In this document: one piece after another, positions 8,980 through 17,930 of the stretch | Position numbering within the stretch: position 1 is the first letter of the stretch | Layout of the letters: each line of letters starts with the position of its first letter | From: DASZIT01 sp963819695 | GTDB lineage: Bacteria > Actinomycetota > Acidimicrobiia > Acidimicrobiales > RAAP-2 | Direction of reading: 5' to 3' | Assembly (NCBI GenBank): GCA_963819695.1 | Contig: CAWFXD010000001.1 | Coordinates: 806,001-870,000 of the forward strand | DNA: 64,000 nucleotides | The notes under the pieces: model-generated | What the model saw: the letters and a program-made list of their open reading frames with translations, nothing else | Told to the model about the DNA's origin: nothing | Databases searched by the model: none | Program-made: the position numbers and the translations under genes

Positions 8980-9459
8980 ATGCCAACGCCTAAGAATGGA
9001 CAGGCGACCATCGAAATCGCCGCGCCGGCCGTCAGCATCTACGACCTGATCTCCGGCATCACCAGGATGGGGGAGTGGAGCCCTGAGTGCTATCACTGCG
9101 AATGGGTGGGCGAAATCCATGAGCCCGTTGTCGGAGCACGATTCCAAGGCCATAACAGGATGGGGCCGATCAAGTGGACGACCACATGCGAGATCGTGAC
9201 TGCTGACCGAGGTAGCGACTTCGACTTCACGGTGATTCATGACAAGAACGGTCGAGAGTCGACTCGGTGGCGCTACAGCTTCAGTGAGTTCGGAACGGGA
9301 ACGGTTCTCACAGAGTCATTCGAATTCGTGTGGTGCCCTCTGGCGAGTCGCATTGGCGAACTCTTCCTTCCCAGAGGCCGGGTGCTTCGCCAGGGATTGA
9401 ACGAGACGGTTGAGCGAATCAAGGTTGCGGCGGAAACGCAGTCGGCCAATCTTTCGTAA
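8980..9459 (+). CDS. SRPBCC family protein
   Basis: A 159-residue SRPBCC protein with IEIAAPAVSIYDLISGITRMGEWSPECYHCEW. The same MGEWS-EC-CEW signature occurs in the SRPBCC gene at 11.6-12.0 kb, so the two are paralogues. ATG 8980 is chosen over the in-frame ATG 30 bp upstream because GAGAGGACGAGG precedes it and the protein then begins just before the conserved strand. It is 57 bp after the previous gene and probably in the same transcript. Confidence 0.78.
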   Translation: MPTPKNGQATIEIAAPAVSIYDLISGITRMGEWSPECYHCEWVGEIHEPVVGARFQGHNRMGPIKWTTTCEIVTADRGSDFDFTVIHDKNGRESTRWRYSFSEFGTGTVLTESFEFVWCPLASRIGELFLPRGRVLRQGLNETVERIKVAAETQSANLS

Positions 9460-9476
9460 CGAGATCGTGGGCGCCC

Positions 9477-9605
9477 CTATGTTCGCCGATGCCAGTGGTG
9501 TGGGCCACGAATCGGAATACCTGCGGCGATCAGGTGATGTCGGACAGTTTCTGCACTGAATCGGAGCATCCGACCAATGGCCGCCGTAGATCTACCCTGG
9601 TCATA
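9477..9605 (-). pseudogene. Remnant of a helix-turn-helix (recombinase-like) gene
   Basis: The minus strand encodes YDQGRSTAAIGRMLRFSAETVRHH followed by LIAAGIPIRG and a stop. This is a well-formed HTH of the kind found at the C-terminus of resolvases and in small phage-type DNA-binding proteins. Upstream of the HTH the frame becomes Arg/Ser-rich and unconvincing, and there is no plausible start or catalytic domain. I read it as the 3' stub of a lost gene, which fits the island-like setting. Confidence 0.35.
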
Positions 9606-10016
9606 AGACTGAATCTCCCAACCAAGCCGAGGATGGATACTGCGCCAGCGGCGGCGGCGCGACGGGGCATGGCAAGTTTCATGTTTCTCTCCGAATCCGG
9701 TAGTGAGCGCGTCCCCCGTTTCAGCGAAGCGCGCAATTGACCAGCGTTGTCCGCGGCTCACTTACCCAATGGCGACCGTCGGTATGTGCCAATTGAGGCC
9801 GGTCACGAAATGTTCATCTTCGGTTCAGACACTCCGCACCCAATCGTCACGAAGCCCACACAAAGGGCCGCCTCGACCTCGGGCCCGGCAGAACCAGGTA
9901 CCATGACACCCCAAGGCCACCGCTGACCAGGGAGGATCGATGAAATCGCCGCCCCCGGACCGGTCATCGAACTGAACTACCGCGCAAGGTCGCCGTGACT
10001 CGGCCGTTACTAGCGT
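9606..10016. other. Non-coding stretch, nothing recognised
   Basis: About 410 bp without a convincing reading frame, RNA gene or repeat. Base composition rises back toward the window average at its right end. It may be the scar at the right edge of the accessory segment. Confidence 0.3.
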
Positions 10017-10229
10017 GTGACGATCGACTTGAAAATCAAAGACATCGACCGGCTGACCCGGGCCGGTGGGTCGCTGGCGGATCGGCTGTTCGAGTTGGAC
10101 GGGGAGATCCAGCGCGAGCTCGGCGTCGCCGATTGGCGGGAGCTCGACATCCGGCTCGATCTGGACCCCCTCGGCTTGGTCGAGGAGCGGGTCGTTGTCG
10201 AGCGGGCGCTCGCCAGCATGGGGGTCTGA
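10017..10229 (+). CDS. Small acidic hypothetical protein
   Basis: A 70-residue GTG-initiated protein, MTIDLKIKDIDRLTRAGG..., with amphipathic helices, a high Asp/Glu/Leu/Arg content and no membrane segment. The balanced composition suggests real coding rather than a GC artefact, but I do not recognise it. A TAGCGT hexamer directly abuts the start, leaving the true start uncertain by a few codons. Confidence 0.4.
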   Translation: MTIDLKIKDIDRLTRAGGSLADRLFELDGEIQRELGVADWRELDIRLDLDPLGLVEERVVVERALASMGV

Positions 10230-10316
10230 GGGACCTCTACCCCTCCATCACCATGGTCGTGCGGCAGCTGGCGGCCTTGGTCCGATTCCGCCTGAAAGCG
10301 GAGCCGACCTCGTTCG

Positions 10317-11559
10317 TCAGGCACCCCGGAGGTGGGCGCTCACGCCGGCGGCAACCCGCGGACCGGCGAACTCGGTCCCGCAGACGAAACGCATCATCGG
10401 GCCGAACGTGGCGGCCGACGTCAGCCCGGCGAAGAAGAGACCGGGGGCGGACGACTCGAAGCCCCCGGTGAGCCGGGGCGATCCCGCGATTGTCCTAACT
10501 GAGCTGGCGAGCTCTCCCGAGAGGAGACCCAGGGAGCCCACGTCGACGCGGTAGCCGGTGGCGGCGATGACATGGTCCACGTCGAGCTGCGAGCGGGCGG
10601 CGTCCTGGTCCACGAGGTCCAGCCGGACGCCGTCCTCGAGCGGACCCGCACCGGTCACCCTGGTCGCCAGGCGGACGTCGATCCCCTCGAACCGGAGCTT
10701 CAGCCACCACGCCCCGAAGGGACCGAGGATCCTCTGGACGCCGGCCAGGCGGACCCGATCGGGCAGATGGCGGTAGGCCCCCGCGTAACGCGTGATCAAC
10801 AAGTGCCTCCAGCCGTTGCCGAGTTGGGAGGGCGGTGTCTTCAATTTCTGAAGGAGGCTCAGGTCGTCGGGAGGCTGGAAGCGGAGGTCCGCCCCAGTTC
10901 ACCGCCGGCGACCGGACCAGCAGGTGCACCTCGGCACCGGCTTCATGGAGTAGCACGGCGGTCTCGAGTGCCGATTGACCGCGTCCGAGCACGGCGACGT
11001 TCTTGCCGGCGAACACCGACAGGTCGGGATGGTCGGCGGAGTGACTGATGCGCCCGTCTGCCCAGTCAGGCGTGGGTCCGGCCCCCTTCAGCTCGGGCGG
11101 CACGTAGGCGAACGGCGCCGTCCCGACTGCCACCACCGCCGTCCCGGACGTGAATCGCTCACCGGACGCAAGCTCGACCTCGAACCCGGATCCGACGCGG
11201 GCGACCCCGGCCACCTGCTCCGCTTCGAGCTCGGGCACTTCGTTCTCCTGGAACCATTGGCCGTAGGAGACGAATTCGTCGACCGGGATGGGGGTCTCGC
11301 CACCGTCCTTGTCGTAGGGGTCGATGCCGGCAACCGCGCACCAGGCGCCGATCCCGGCCTTCGGATGGGGAGAGCCGATACTCGAGTCTCCGGCGGTCGA
11401 CTTGAGGAACATGCCCTTGGGCATGTGCTCGAACCACCCGCTCATCGGCGTCCCGAATATGCGGTGCTCGACACCGCGCTCCGTCAAATGTGCGGCGGCG
11501 GCGAGGCCGTAGGGGCCGGCGCCGATCACCACCGCTCCCACTTGCTGGCTCGCTGACAC
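10317..11559 (-). CDS. FAD/NAD(P)-binding oxidoreductase (flavin monooxygenase-like), frameshifted
   Basis: A class B flavoprotein monooxygenase-type enzyme of about 413 residues. The FAD motif GAGPYGLAAAAHL is near residue 12 and the NADPH motif GRGQSALETAVLL near 190; the C-terminal part has VIAATGYRVDVGSLGLL, the ATG motif of this family. The frame breaks near 10877 (insertion of about one base) between VNWGGPPL and QPPDDLSLLQKLKTPPSQLG. GTG 11557-11559 is the start, preceded 8 nt upstream by TAGCCT. It may hydroxylate an amine or small hydrophobic substrate. Confidence 0.78.
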
Positions 11560-11577
11560 GGAGGGACAGGCTACCGG

Positions 11578-12045
11578 CTACTCCGCTCCTGTCCTGAGCA
11601 GCGGTGGCGAGGCATTGGAGGGTTCGACTCATTGTTTGACGATTGCGGTCCGCCCGGTCCTCAATCCCGGAGATCTGCTTGCTGAACTCCAACGCCGACT
11701 CGGGGCGCAGATCCTCGCTCCACTCGGTGACCCGGCTGCCGGTATCCGTCGACTCGATGCGGTACCCCCACGTCGAATAGTGAAAATCCATCATCGAGCA
11801 CTCGAAGACGAAGGTACGGCCCGGATCGGCCTCGATGACCCTGCCTTGCGTTGTCCATGTGAGGTCACCATTGCGGTTGTAACCGTCAAGGTGGCCCCGA
11901 CGACGGGCCCGTCGAAGCCCTCATGCCATTCGCAGGCGTAACACTCCTCGGACCATTCGCCCATCCGAGTCACGTCGGAGATCGCCGCATAGACCTGCTC
12001 GGGCGAAGCATCGATGTCACGGGAGATCTCTATCTTGTCGACCAT
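11578..12045 (-). CDS. SRPBCC family protein, frameshifted
   Basis: ATG 12043-12045 opens MVDKIEISRDIDASPEQVYAAISD, then TRMGEWSEECYACEW, a close paralogue of the SRPBCC protein at 8980-9459. The frame changes near 11888 (one base missing) and continues as DGYNRNGDLTWTTQGRV, EADPGRTFVFECSMMDFHYSTWGYRIE and WSEDLRPESALE. The natural stop seems to be TAG at 11578-11580, reached only with a second indel. It lies 18 bp upstream of the monooxygenase start, on the same strand, suggesting an operon. Confidence 0.65.
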
Positions 12046-12116
12046 GGGCAAGACCTTTACACAACCGAACAGATTGTGGGGACCCGGGCTGATTCCCGTA
12101 GTGCGTTCCCTCCGCG

Positions 12117-12735
12117 CTACTTCGGCGGGCGGAGCCCGTCGAGGATCACGACCAGCAATCGCGCACTCTGGTCCGGGGTCAGGGTGGCACTCATGCACAT
12201 CGAGCCGAGCAACTGCATGAGGTCGGGCCCGTCGAGGTCGTTGCGCACCACCCCGGCATCCTGGGCCCGGGTGAGGACGATGCTCAGACGCCCGTTAGAT
12301 GCGTTCACGAGACGCCACCCGCAGCTCCGGGTTCTTCTCGAACGCCTCGTGGAGCTCGCTCAGGAACCGTCCGCTTGGCCGGCGTAGCGGATGAAGGCCT
12401 CGAGCCAGGCCACCAGGGCCGGCCACGGCTCCAGGTCCGCGACCGCGCTTCGGCGGCGCTGACCAGTTCGTCGACGTCCTCGCGGTAGACGGCTTCGACC
12501 AGGTCGATCCGCTCGGGAAGTGCCGGTAGAGGGTCCCGACACCCACCCCGGCCTCCTTGGCGATGGCCTCCATCGACGCCCCGCCGCCCTGTGGGCGAAG
12601 ACATGCGAGCGGCCACGACCAGCCGCTCGTAGTTGCGGCGGGCGTCGGCCCGCATCGGGCGTGCCGATCGCCGTCTTCGCCGGGGAGTCGACGCTCATCC
12701 ACGGTGGCTGTCGTCGCCCTCGGTTGATCGGTCAT
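12117..12735 (-). pseudogene. TetR-family regulator, multiply frameshifted
   Basis: A TetR repressor of about 200 residues can be pieced together from three frames: MRADARRNYERLVVAAR, VFAHRAAG, then ASMEAIAKEAGVGVGTLYRHFP (the HTH), then ERIDLVEAVYREDVDELVSAAEA, DLEPWPALVAWLEAFIRYA, FLSELHEAFEKNPELRV and finally NASNGRLSIVLTRAQDAGVV to LLVVILDGLRPPK and a stop. At least six frame changes in 600 bp would inactivate it, although each piece is well conserved. The MFS exporter is divergent, the standard TetR-efflux arrangement. Start at 12733-12735 (MTDQPRA) is tentative. Confidence 0.72.
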
Positions 12736-12773
12736 CTGTCCTGCATCCCTCCGGGATCGCGATCCAGTTCGAG

Positions 12774-12821
12774 TTGCAAACCGGAGGATCCCTCCGTATA
12801 CTAACCGGAGGAAGCTTCCGA
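12774..12821 (+). promoter_or_regulatory. Promoter with twin TetR operators between tetR and the MFS gene
   Basis: TTGCAA (12774-12779), 17 bp, TATACT (12797-12802) form a good promoter toward the MFS gene. Two 19-bp imperfect palindromes of the form AACCGGAGGAnnnnTCCGn lie at 12779-12797 (in the spacer) and 12803-12821 (over the start point), 24 bp centre to centre. Binding at either would block transcription. Confidence 0.6.
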
Positions 12822-12859
12822 TTACTCCCACACCATATCAGCGGAAAGATCGGACAACC

Positions 12860-14450
12860 ATGTCCCCTCTGTCTCTTCTCGAACGCGCCCCGAGCGGCCG
12901 CCAACCCCCATCCGGGCTTCCGGAGCCGCTACGCGCGCCGGCTCACCCAGTCCACGGTGTTCCTCTTCGTGATCCTCACCGCCCAGCTCATGGTGGTGCT
13001 GGACACCACGATCGTCAACGTCGCCCTCCCGCACATCCAGGCGGGCCTCCGGTTCTCCGGGAGTGGGCTCTCCTGGGTCCTGAATGCCTACCTGCTCACC
13101 TTCGGCGGCCTCCTCCTCCTCGGGCGCCCGGTCCGGGGATCTCCTCGGCCGTCGCCGGACCTTCCTGGCCGGCATCGCCATCTTCTCGATGAGCTCGCTC
13201 CTCGGCGGATTCGCCGTTGCCGGCTGGATGCTCCTGGCCGCCCGCGCCCTCCAGGGGGTGGGTGCGGCCCTGGCCGCCCCGTCCTCGCTGGCCCTGCTGA
13301 CCACCGTCTTCTCCGACGGGCCCCAGCGGGTCCGGGCCATCGGCCTCTTCACCACCGTGTCGGCCGCCGGGGGTGCCATCGGGCTGGTCGCCGGCGGCGT
13401 GCTCACCCAGCTGGTGTCGTGGCGCTGGGTGATGTTCGTCAACGTGCCGATCGGACTGGCGGTCTGGGCCATCGGTCGCGTCGCGTTGCAGGAGACCGAG
13501 GGACGACACGGCCACTTCGACGTCGCCGGCGCGCTGACCTCCACGTTCGGCATGGGTGGCATCGTGCTCGGCCTGGTGGAGGCGGGCACCGACGGTTGGG
13601 CGAGCCCGACGTCACGCTCGGTGCCCTGGCGGTGGGCGCCCTCTTGCTCGGGGTGTTCGTCCGGGTCGAGACCCGGGCCAAGGAGCCGATCCTGCCGCTG
13701 CGGCTACTGGCCAACGGGACCCGGACCGCCGCCAACGTCTCCCGGGGGCTGATGTACGCCGGCATGTTCGGGATGTTCTTCTTCCTCGGGCAGTTCCTCC
13801 AGGATGTGGAGGGGTACTCACCGCTCCGGACCGGCGTCGACTTCCTGCCCATCCCGGTTTCCGTGTTCCTGGCATCGCAGCTGGTCAGCAAAGGTCTGGT
13901 CAATCGGGTCCGGCCCAAGGTGCTGATGCTGTCGGGCATCAGCATGACGATTGTGAGCCTGGTCCTTGCCACCCAGCTGCAGGCCGGCGCCTCCTATCCG
14001 AGGGTGCTGGTCAGCCTGGTCCTGCTGGGCCTGGGTTCGGGGACCGCGCTGGTGCCGCTGACCACCGCCTCGCTGTCTGGCGTGGAGCCCGGCGATGCCG
14101 GGGCTGCCTCGGGACTGGTCAACGTCATCCAGCAGGTCGGCGCGGCTCTCGGATTGGCCGTCCTGGTGACGGTGCTGAGCGCGGCCGCCGGTCATTCCCA
14201 ACTGGGGACCGGCGTGGGCGCCCGGGCATCGCTGGTTCACGGGCTGGATGTGGCCTTCGGGGCTGGCGCTCTGTTCGGGCTGGTCGCCTTGATCATGGTG
14301 GCCACCCTGGTGCACCTGCCCGCGTCGGCGGTCGATACCGGTGCGGCGACCGCCATCGACGGTGCGGCGCCAACTGGCGACGAGGGCGAGGAGGCTGAAT
14401 TGGTCGACGGCGAGGGCTTTGCCTGGGCAGATCCGGAGCTGGTCGCCTGA
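12860..14450 (+). CDS. MFS drug:H+ antiporter, DHA2 (EmrB/QacA) family, frameshifted
   Basis: A 14-TM multidrug exporter of about 530 residues. Motifs include QLMVVLDTTIVNVALPHIQ (TM1), LLGRRRTFLAG (loop 2-3), AGGAIGLVAGGVLTQLVSWRWVMFVNVPIG (antiporter motif C region) and NVIQQVGAALGLAVLVTV. The frame shifts near 12895, near 13122 (extra G) and near 13598 (missing G), but the pieces join without loss of conserved sequence. Control by the divergent TetR is expected from the operators upstream. Substrate unknown. Confidence 0.82.
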
Positions 14451-14550
14451 CGGTGACGGGTTCTCCGGTGCGGGAGGGTCCGGATGCTCCGCGGAGCTCC
14501 ACGGTGCCGGAAACCGAGGGAGCGGAGTCCCGTGCAGGTGGTCTCCGTCC

Positions 14551-15420
14551 CTACGTCGCGGTCTGGCCGGCGAGAGAGCGGTGGACGGCGATGTCGCCGA
14601 ACGAGCTCCGAGCCCGTACCTCGACGGTGTCCTCGCCGGTCGAGGGACGCCCGGCGGGATCCAAGGAGTTCTCCACGTTGCCGAAGCTGGTGTCGAGGTC
14701 CAGCCAGGCGGCGACCCCCTCTCGGATGCCGACTTCGATCTTCCCGTAGGCGGTCTGGGCAACGACGGCGCCCCGCTCCACCTCGCCGATCCGGACATCG
14801 CCCTTGGCGGTCTTGGCCGCCACCGTGGCGTGGGCGTGGTCGACGGCGATCCGGCCGTTGCTGGCGTTCATCCGGAGGTCGCCGGAGACCTCGCCGATCC
14901 AGGTGTCACCGTTGGAGTTCTTGACGGTGGCCGCGCCGTCGATCCGCCCGATCTGCAACCTGCCGGATCCGGTGGTGATCTCCGCCTTCCCGGCCATCTG
15001 ATCGACGGTGATATCACCGGCACCGGTACCCAGATGTCCCGGCCCGGCGCGGTCAAGGTGGATGTCGCCGAATCCGGTCTTGAAGCGGCATTCGCCGAGG
15101 CGACCCGTGCCCCGAAATCGGCCCATGCCGAGGTCACCGCGAACGTCCGAGCCGGTGGGGAGCTCGATCTGCACTTCGATCGATTCGCGGCCGCTCCGGA
15201 AGGAGTAGTGCTTCCAGCCCCTCGGCGACTTGATGTGCAGCCGGCCGTCGGCGTACTCGACTCGGGTGTGCTCGGCGGCGGTCACGTCGGATTTCCTGGA
15301 TGCGTCACTCGGACGTACCTCCACAAAGGTGTCGGTGCGGTCGCTGGCAACGATGCGGACGTCAGCGACCCCGAGCTCCAGGGTGACGGAGATGGGATCG
15401 GGGGTATCGAAATTGGGCAC
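14551..15420 (-). CDS. DUF4097-family beta-repeat protein
   Basis: A 289-residue protein starting at GTG 15418-15420 with GAAAGGA upstream. After VPNFDTPDPISVTLELGVADVRI it consists of repeated short beta strands of the form GDIxVDxxxGxxxIxTxxGxxxI, for example GAGDITVDQMAGKAEITTGSG and SNGDTWIGEVSGDLRMNASNG. This gives the right-handed beta fold of DUF4097/DUF4098 (putative adhesin) proteins. No signal peptide or TM segment is visible, so it may act in the cytoplasm with its neighbour. It lies 55 bp downstream of the ribbon-helix-helix gene, in one operon. Confidence 0.8.
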   Translation of the reverse strand: MPNFDTPDPISVTLELGVADVRIVASDRTDTFVEVRPSDASRKSDVTAAEHTRVEYADGRLHIKSPRGWKHYSFRSGRESIEVQIELPTGSDVRGDLGMGRFRGTGRLGECRFKTGFGDIHLDRAGPGHLGTGAGDITVDQMAGKAEITTGSGRLQIGRIDGAATVKNSNGDTWIGEVSGDLRMNASNGRIAVDHAHATVAAKTAKGDVRIGEVERGAVVAQTAYGKIEVGIREGVAAWLDLDTSFGNVENSLDPAGRPSTGEDTVEVRARSSFGDIAVHRSLAGQTAT

Positions 15421-15475
15421 TGCAGTCCTTTCGGTCGGTGGCGAGTCGTCGGGTACTTGAGAGAAATGGTGTGGG

Positions 15476-16018
15476 TCAGCGGGCCCAGCCGGTGTAGCGC
15501 TGGGCGCCATGGGGGGAGCGTCGTTGGCGTGGACGGTCGGGGTCGTTTCGTTCCAGTTCCGCGCCGGCGGCTCGAACCAGCCAGGCGTTGACCGAAAGCC
15601 CTTCGACCCCGGCGGCCTGCTCGATCCTGACCTTGAGATGGTCGGGCATGCGAAGGTTGATCCGCGACATGGTGGCCTCGTCACCCTGGACAGAAGCGGA
15701 GGCGTCCGGCAACCGGCCGCCCGGCCCCCGATCGTCGTCGCTCTCGTACGCCGGGTCGTCAACGGACAGGTCGGCTGGGGGGGCGGTTACGACGAACTCC
15801 GGGTCACCGCCCCTCAGCCTGACCTCGACCGAGCCCGGCGCCAGGTCGCAGGTGATCTCTTCTGCTGCGGCGGCGAGAACGTCCAACAGGGTGAGCCGGA
15901 TGGCGGCGTCCAGGGGGGCGGTCAGTCGCTCAGCCAGCGCACGAGCTTCTTCGCCGCCGGCTTCCGCGGCGACCGCCAGCTGGCCCTGGAGGTTTTCGGT
16001 GTACATCCTCAGATCCAT
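15476..16018 (-). CDS. Ribbon-helix-helix (HicB/Arc-like) regulator
   Basis: A 180-residue protein (ATG 16016-16018, MDLRMYTENL). The N-terminal half is helical and acidic (AEAGGEEARALAERLTAPLDAAI). The C-terminal part contains SRINLRMPDHLKVRIEQAA then SVNAWLVRAAGAEL, a canonical RHH DNA-binding fold, followed by a basic tail. RHH plus DUF4097 pairs recur in actinobacteria. It probably represses its own operon through the repeats overlapping its start codon. The start could also be the ATG 30 bp upstream, but that would lie within the repeats. Confidence 0.75.
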   Translation of the reverse strand: MDLRMYTENLQGQLAVAAEAGGEEARALAERLTAPLDAAIRLTLLDVLAAAAEEITCDLAPGSVEVRLRGGDPEFVVTAPPADLSVDDPAYESDDDRGPGGRLPDASASVQGDEATMSRINLRMPDHLKVRIEQAAGVEGLSVNAWLVRAAGAELERNDPDRPRQRRSPHGAQRYTGWAR

Positions 16019-16049
16019 GGCACCACTATGGCACCACAATGGCACCAAG
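16017..16049 (-). promoter_or_regulatory. Three 11-bp direct repeats, probable RHH operator
   Basis: On the + strand ATGGCACCACT, ATGGCACCACA and ATGGCACCAAG are contiguous at 16017-16049, one helical turn each, starting in the regulator's start codon. RHH dimers typically bind tandem half-sites at this spacing. A CATAGT hexamer 6 nt before the ATG (minus strand) may be the -10 element embedded in the array. Confidence 0.6.
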
Positions 16050-16168
16050 TCAAGATCAACACGTGCCGGAATGTGCCAGGCGGTCGGGGTCGTGCTCCGG
16101 CCGGCAGACGCCGGTTCGGCACCGGCCGGGTGGTGATGGACTGCCGCCCGGTTCGCAGATCGGGCCGG

Positions 16169-17800
16169 TCAGCCAGGACGACGGTGCGTCCGTCTCCGGG
16201 CGAGCCAGCCAATCACGCCGATGACGATCACCGCGCCGGCCACGATGGCAATGATGGCGACAACCGGAAACCCTCGGCCAGGTTGAGCGGGCAACCGGTC
16301 GGGAGGGAGGGTCGCGACCGTGGTGGTCGACGAGCCCGGGGATGAAGCCGATGCGGAAGCGGTGAAGGCGACGACGCGGTAGCCGGCCGCGGCCAGCAAA
16401 AAACCGCCCCCGACGCTGGGAGTCGGGAAGTGGTTGATCGGCGCACCGATGACGGCCTGCTGCTCCACTGCGCCGGTGGACGGGTTGAGCCCCCGCAGCG
16501 CGCCGTTCTGGCCAATGGTCCACACCCGACCGGCCGCGATGATCGGCGGTCCTCCGCCGGTTTGCGAGGTCCAGAGAACCTGGAGCCGGGCCGGCGAAGA
16601 CCCCACCTGCAGAGCCACGATGCCACTCAGGCAGGGAAGGAAGACCGTCGTCCCCATCACCGCGGCCCCGCCGTCGACATCGTCACCGCACACCGAAGCC
16701 AGGTCGGACTCCTGTCCGCCGATACCCCCGAGATGACTGCCGTTCAGGAGGTAGGCGTTCGCCGACTTGCCCGACGCCACCACCTGGCCGTTCGCCAACA
16801 GCGCGGGAGCCATCGACAAGTCGAGGTCGTGAGCGTTGTCGGATGCCCATGCGCGGGGGGCAAAGTACTGGAGCAACTGCAGCGCCGGGGACAGCTCGAG
16901 GACCGAGTCGCTGTCGTCGTAGGCATGGCCGGTGGTGGTCACCGAACCGTTTCCGACTCCCACCCACAGGTTCCCGCCGCTGTCGACTTCCGGCGCCGCG
17001 CCCCCCATCCAGATCGCACCCTGGCTCTCGCCCGGTCCGGAGTCGACTGCGAAGTCCACCGGAGTGCCCCCGGATTCGCTCACCCCCACCAGCCAACCCC
17101 GGTAGGTGGAGCAATCTCCGTAGTTGCCGCCAAATCCGAATACCACTTGGTTGGCGTCCAGCGTCAATCCGGTTCGCTGGAGGAGTGCGGCCGGCTTGGC
17201 GCCGGCCGGGTCCACGTTCTGGGTCACCTCGGAGCGACCGGTAGTGGTGTCGAGGCCGACCAGGAAGTGGGCGGGGCTCCCGTTCTGCAGCTCGTCAGCC
17301 ACCACGAAGATCTCCGATCGGGCCGGATCGATGACCGGGGTGCCGGTGATACCGACCGTCGGGCTGATGTCTCCACAGGGGAGCGACCCGGCCGGCACCG
17401 GAGTGCCGAGATGGATCGACCAGGTGATGGCACCGGTGGCCGATGACAGCGCATACACCGTGTTGTTCTCCGTCGCCACGAAGACCCGCCCGCCGGAAAC
17501 CAGTGGCTCCCCATAGATCTGGCCGTCGAGTACCGGCGACGTCCAGGCCGGCTTCGAGGTGTCGACCGCCGCCGCCGAGGTCGCCACGCCGGTGCCGGCC
17601 GGGTCCCGGTGGTACACCGTCCAGGAACTGTCATCGGTGGTGGCCGCCGCGGCGGAGGGCTTGCCGCCGACCGCGGCCGGCAACAACCACGTCGTCAACC
17701 CCGAGACACCGAGAACGGCCAAGGCGATCCGGGTTCGACGGCGACGGGCCGTGACCCCTGCCGGAAGACGGTTGGCGAGATCGTGGTGGCCGCTTCCCAT
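16169..17800 (-). CDS. Secreted PQQ-like beta-propeller protein with C-terminal membrane anchor
   Basis: A 543-residue exported protein. An N-terminal Arg-rich hydrophobic segment (about 20-50) is a signal or anchor. The body is a PQQ-like (YVTN/WD40-like) propeller with repeats such as VSGGRVFVATENNTVYALSSATGAITW and IAAGRVWTIGQNGALRGLNPSTG. Near the C-terminus a Ser/Thr/Pro linker leads to a TM helix (about 510-533) and RRRTHRRPG. No enzyme residues are recognised; it may be a surface scaffold. TAGCCT ends 6 nt before the ATG (17798-17800), suggesting a leaderless mRNA. Confidence 0.82.
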   Translation of the reverse strand: MGSGHHDLANRLPAGVTARRRRTRIALAVLGVSGLTTWLLPAAVGGKPSAAAATTDDSSWTVYHRDPAGTGVATSAAAVDTSKPAWTSPVLDGQIYGEPLVSGGRVFVATENNTVYALSSATGAITWSIHLGTPVPAGSLPCGDISPTVGITGTPVIDPARSEIFVVADELQNGSPAHFLVGLDTTTGRSEVTQNVDPAGAKPAALLQRTGLTLDANQVVFGFGGNYGDCSTYRGWLVGVSESGGTPVDFAVDSGPGESQGAIWMGGAAPEVDSGGNLWVGVGNGSVTTTGHAYDDSDSVLELSPALQLLQYFAPRAWASDNAHDLDLSMAPALLANGQVVASGKSANAYLLNGSHLGGIGGQESDLASVCGDDVDGGAAVMGTTVFLPCLSGIVALQVGSSPARLQVLWTSQTGGGPPIIAAGRVWTIGQNGALRGLNPSTGAVEQQAVIGAPINHFPTPSVGGGFLLAAAGYRVVAFTASASASSPGSSTTTVATLPPDRLPAQPGRGFPVVAIIAIVAGAVIVIGVIGWLARRRTHRRPG

Positions 17801-17930
17801 GGGCGCAGGCTACTGAGGCCCCGGTCGATCGGGCCGTCACCAGTTCACGTGTCACACCGACAGACCTGGGTATGGAGCCTTGCTTGGCACCCGAGTCCGA
17901 TCGTCACCGGGTTCCGGCTGATCGGTTGGT

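Larger units (their letters stand above)
6776..9980. other. AT-richer segment downstream of tRNA-Val, possible genomic island
   Basis: Immediately 3' of tRNA-Val the base composition drops visibly and codon use becomes less GC-biased until about 9.98 kb. The genes here (a methyltransferase, an ArsR regulator, three SRPBCC proteins, an HTH remnant) are of accessory type. tRNA genes are common integration sites. I found no integrase and no convincing copy of the tRNA 3' end at the right side, so island status is inference. Confidence 0.4.

Noticed and set aside
9995..10471. 158-codon frame overlapping the small acidic protein
   Set aside because: Arg-rich out-of-frame translation of the gene at 10017 and of the antisense of the monooxygenase.
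11618..11632. GGAGGGTTCGACTC resembling the tRNA-Val T arm, a possible att copy
   Set aside because: Only about 13 bases with one mismatch, and explained by SRPBCC coding sequence on the other strand.
13096..13515. Minus-strand frames inside the MFS gene
   Set aside because: Shadow frames; the plus strand encodes conserved transporter helices throughout.
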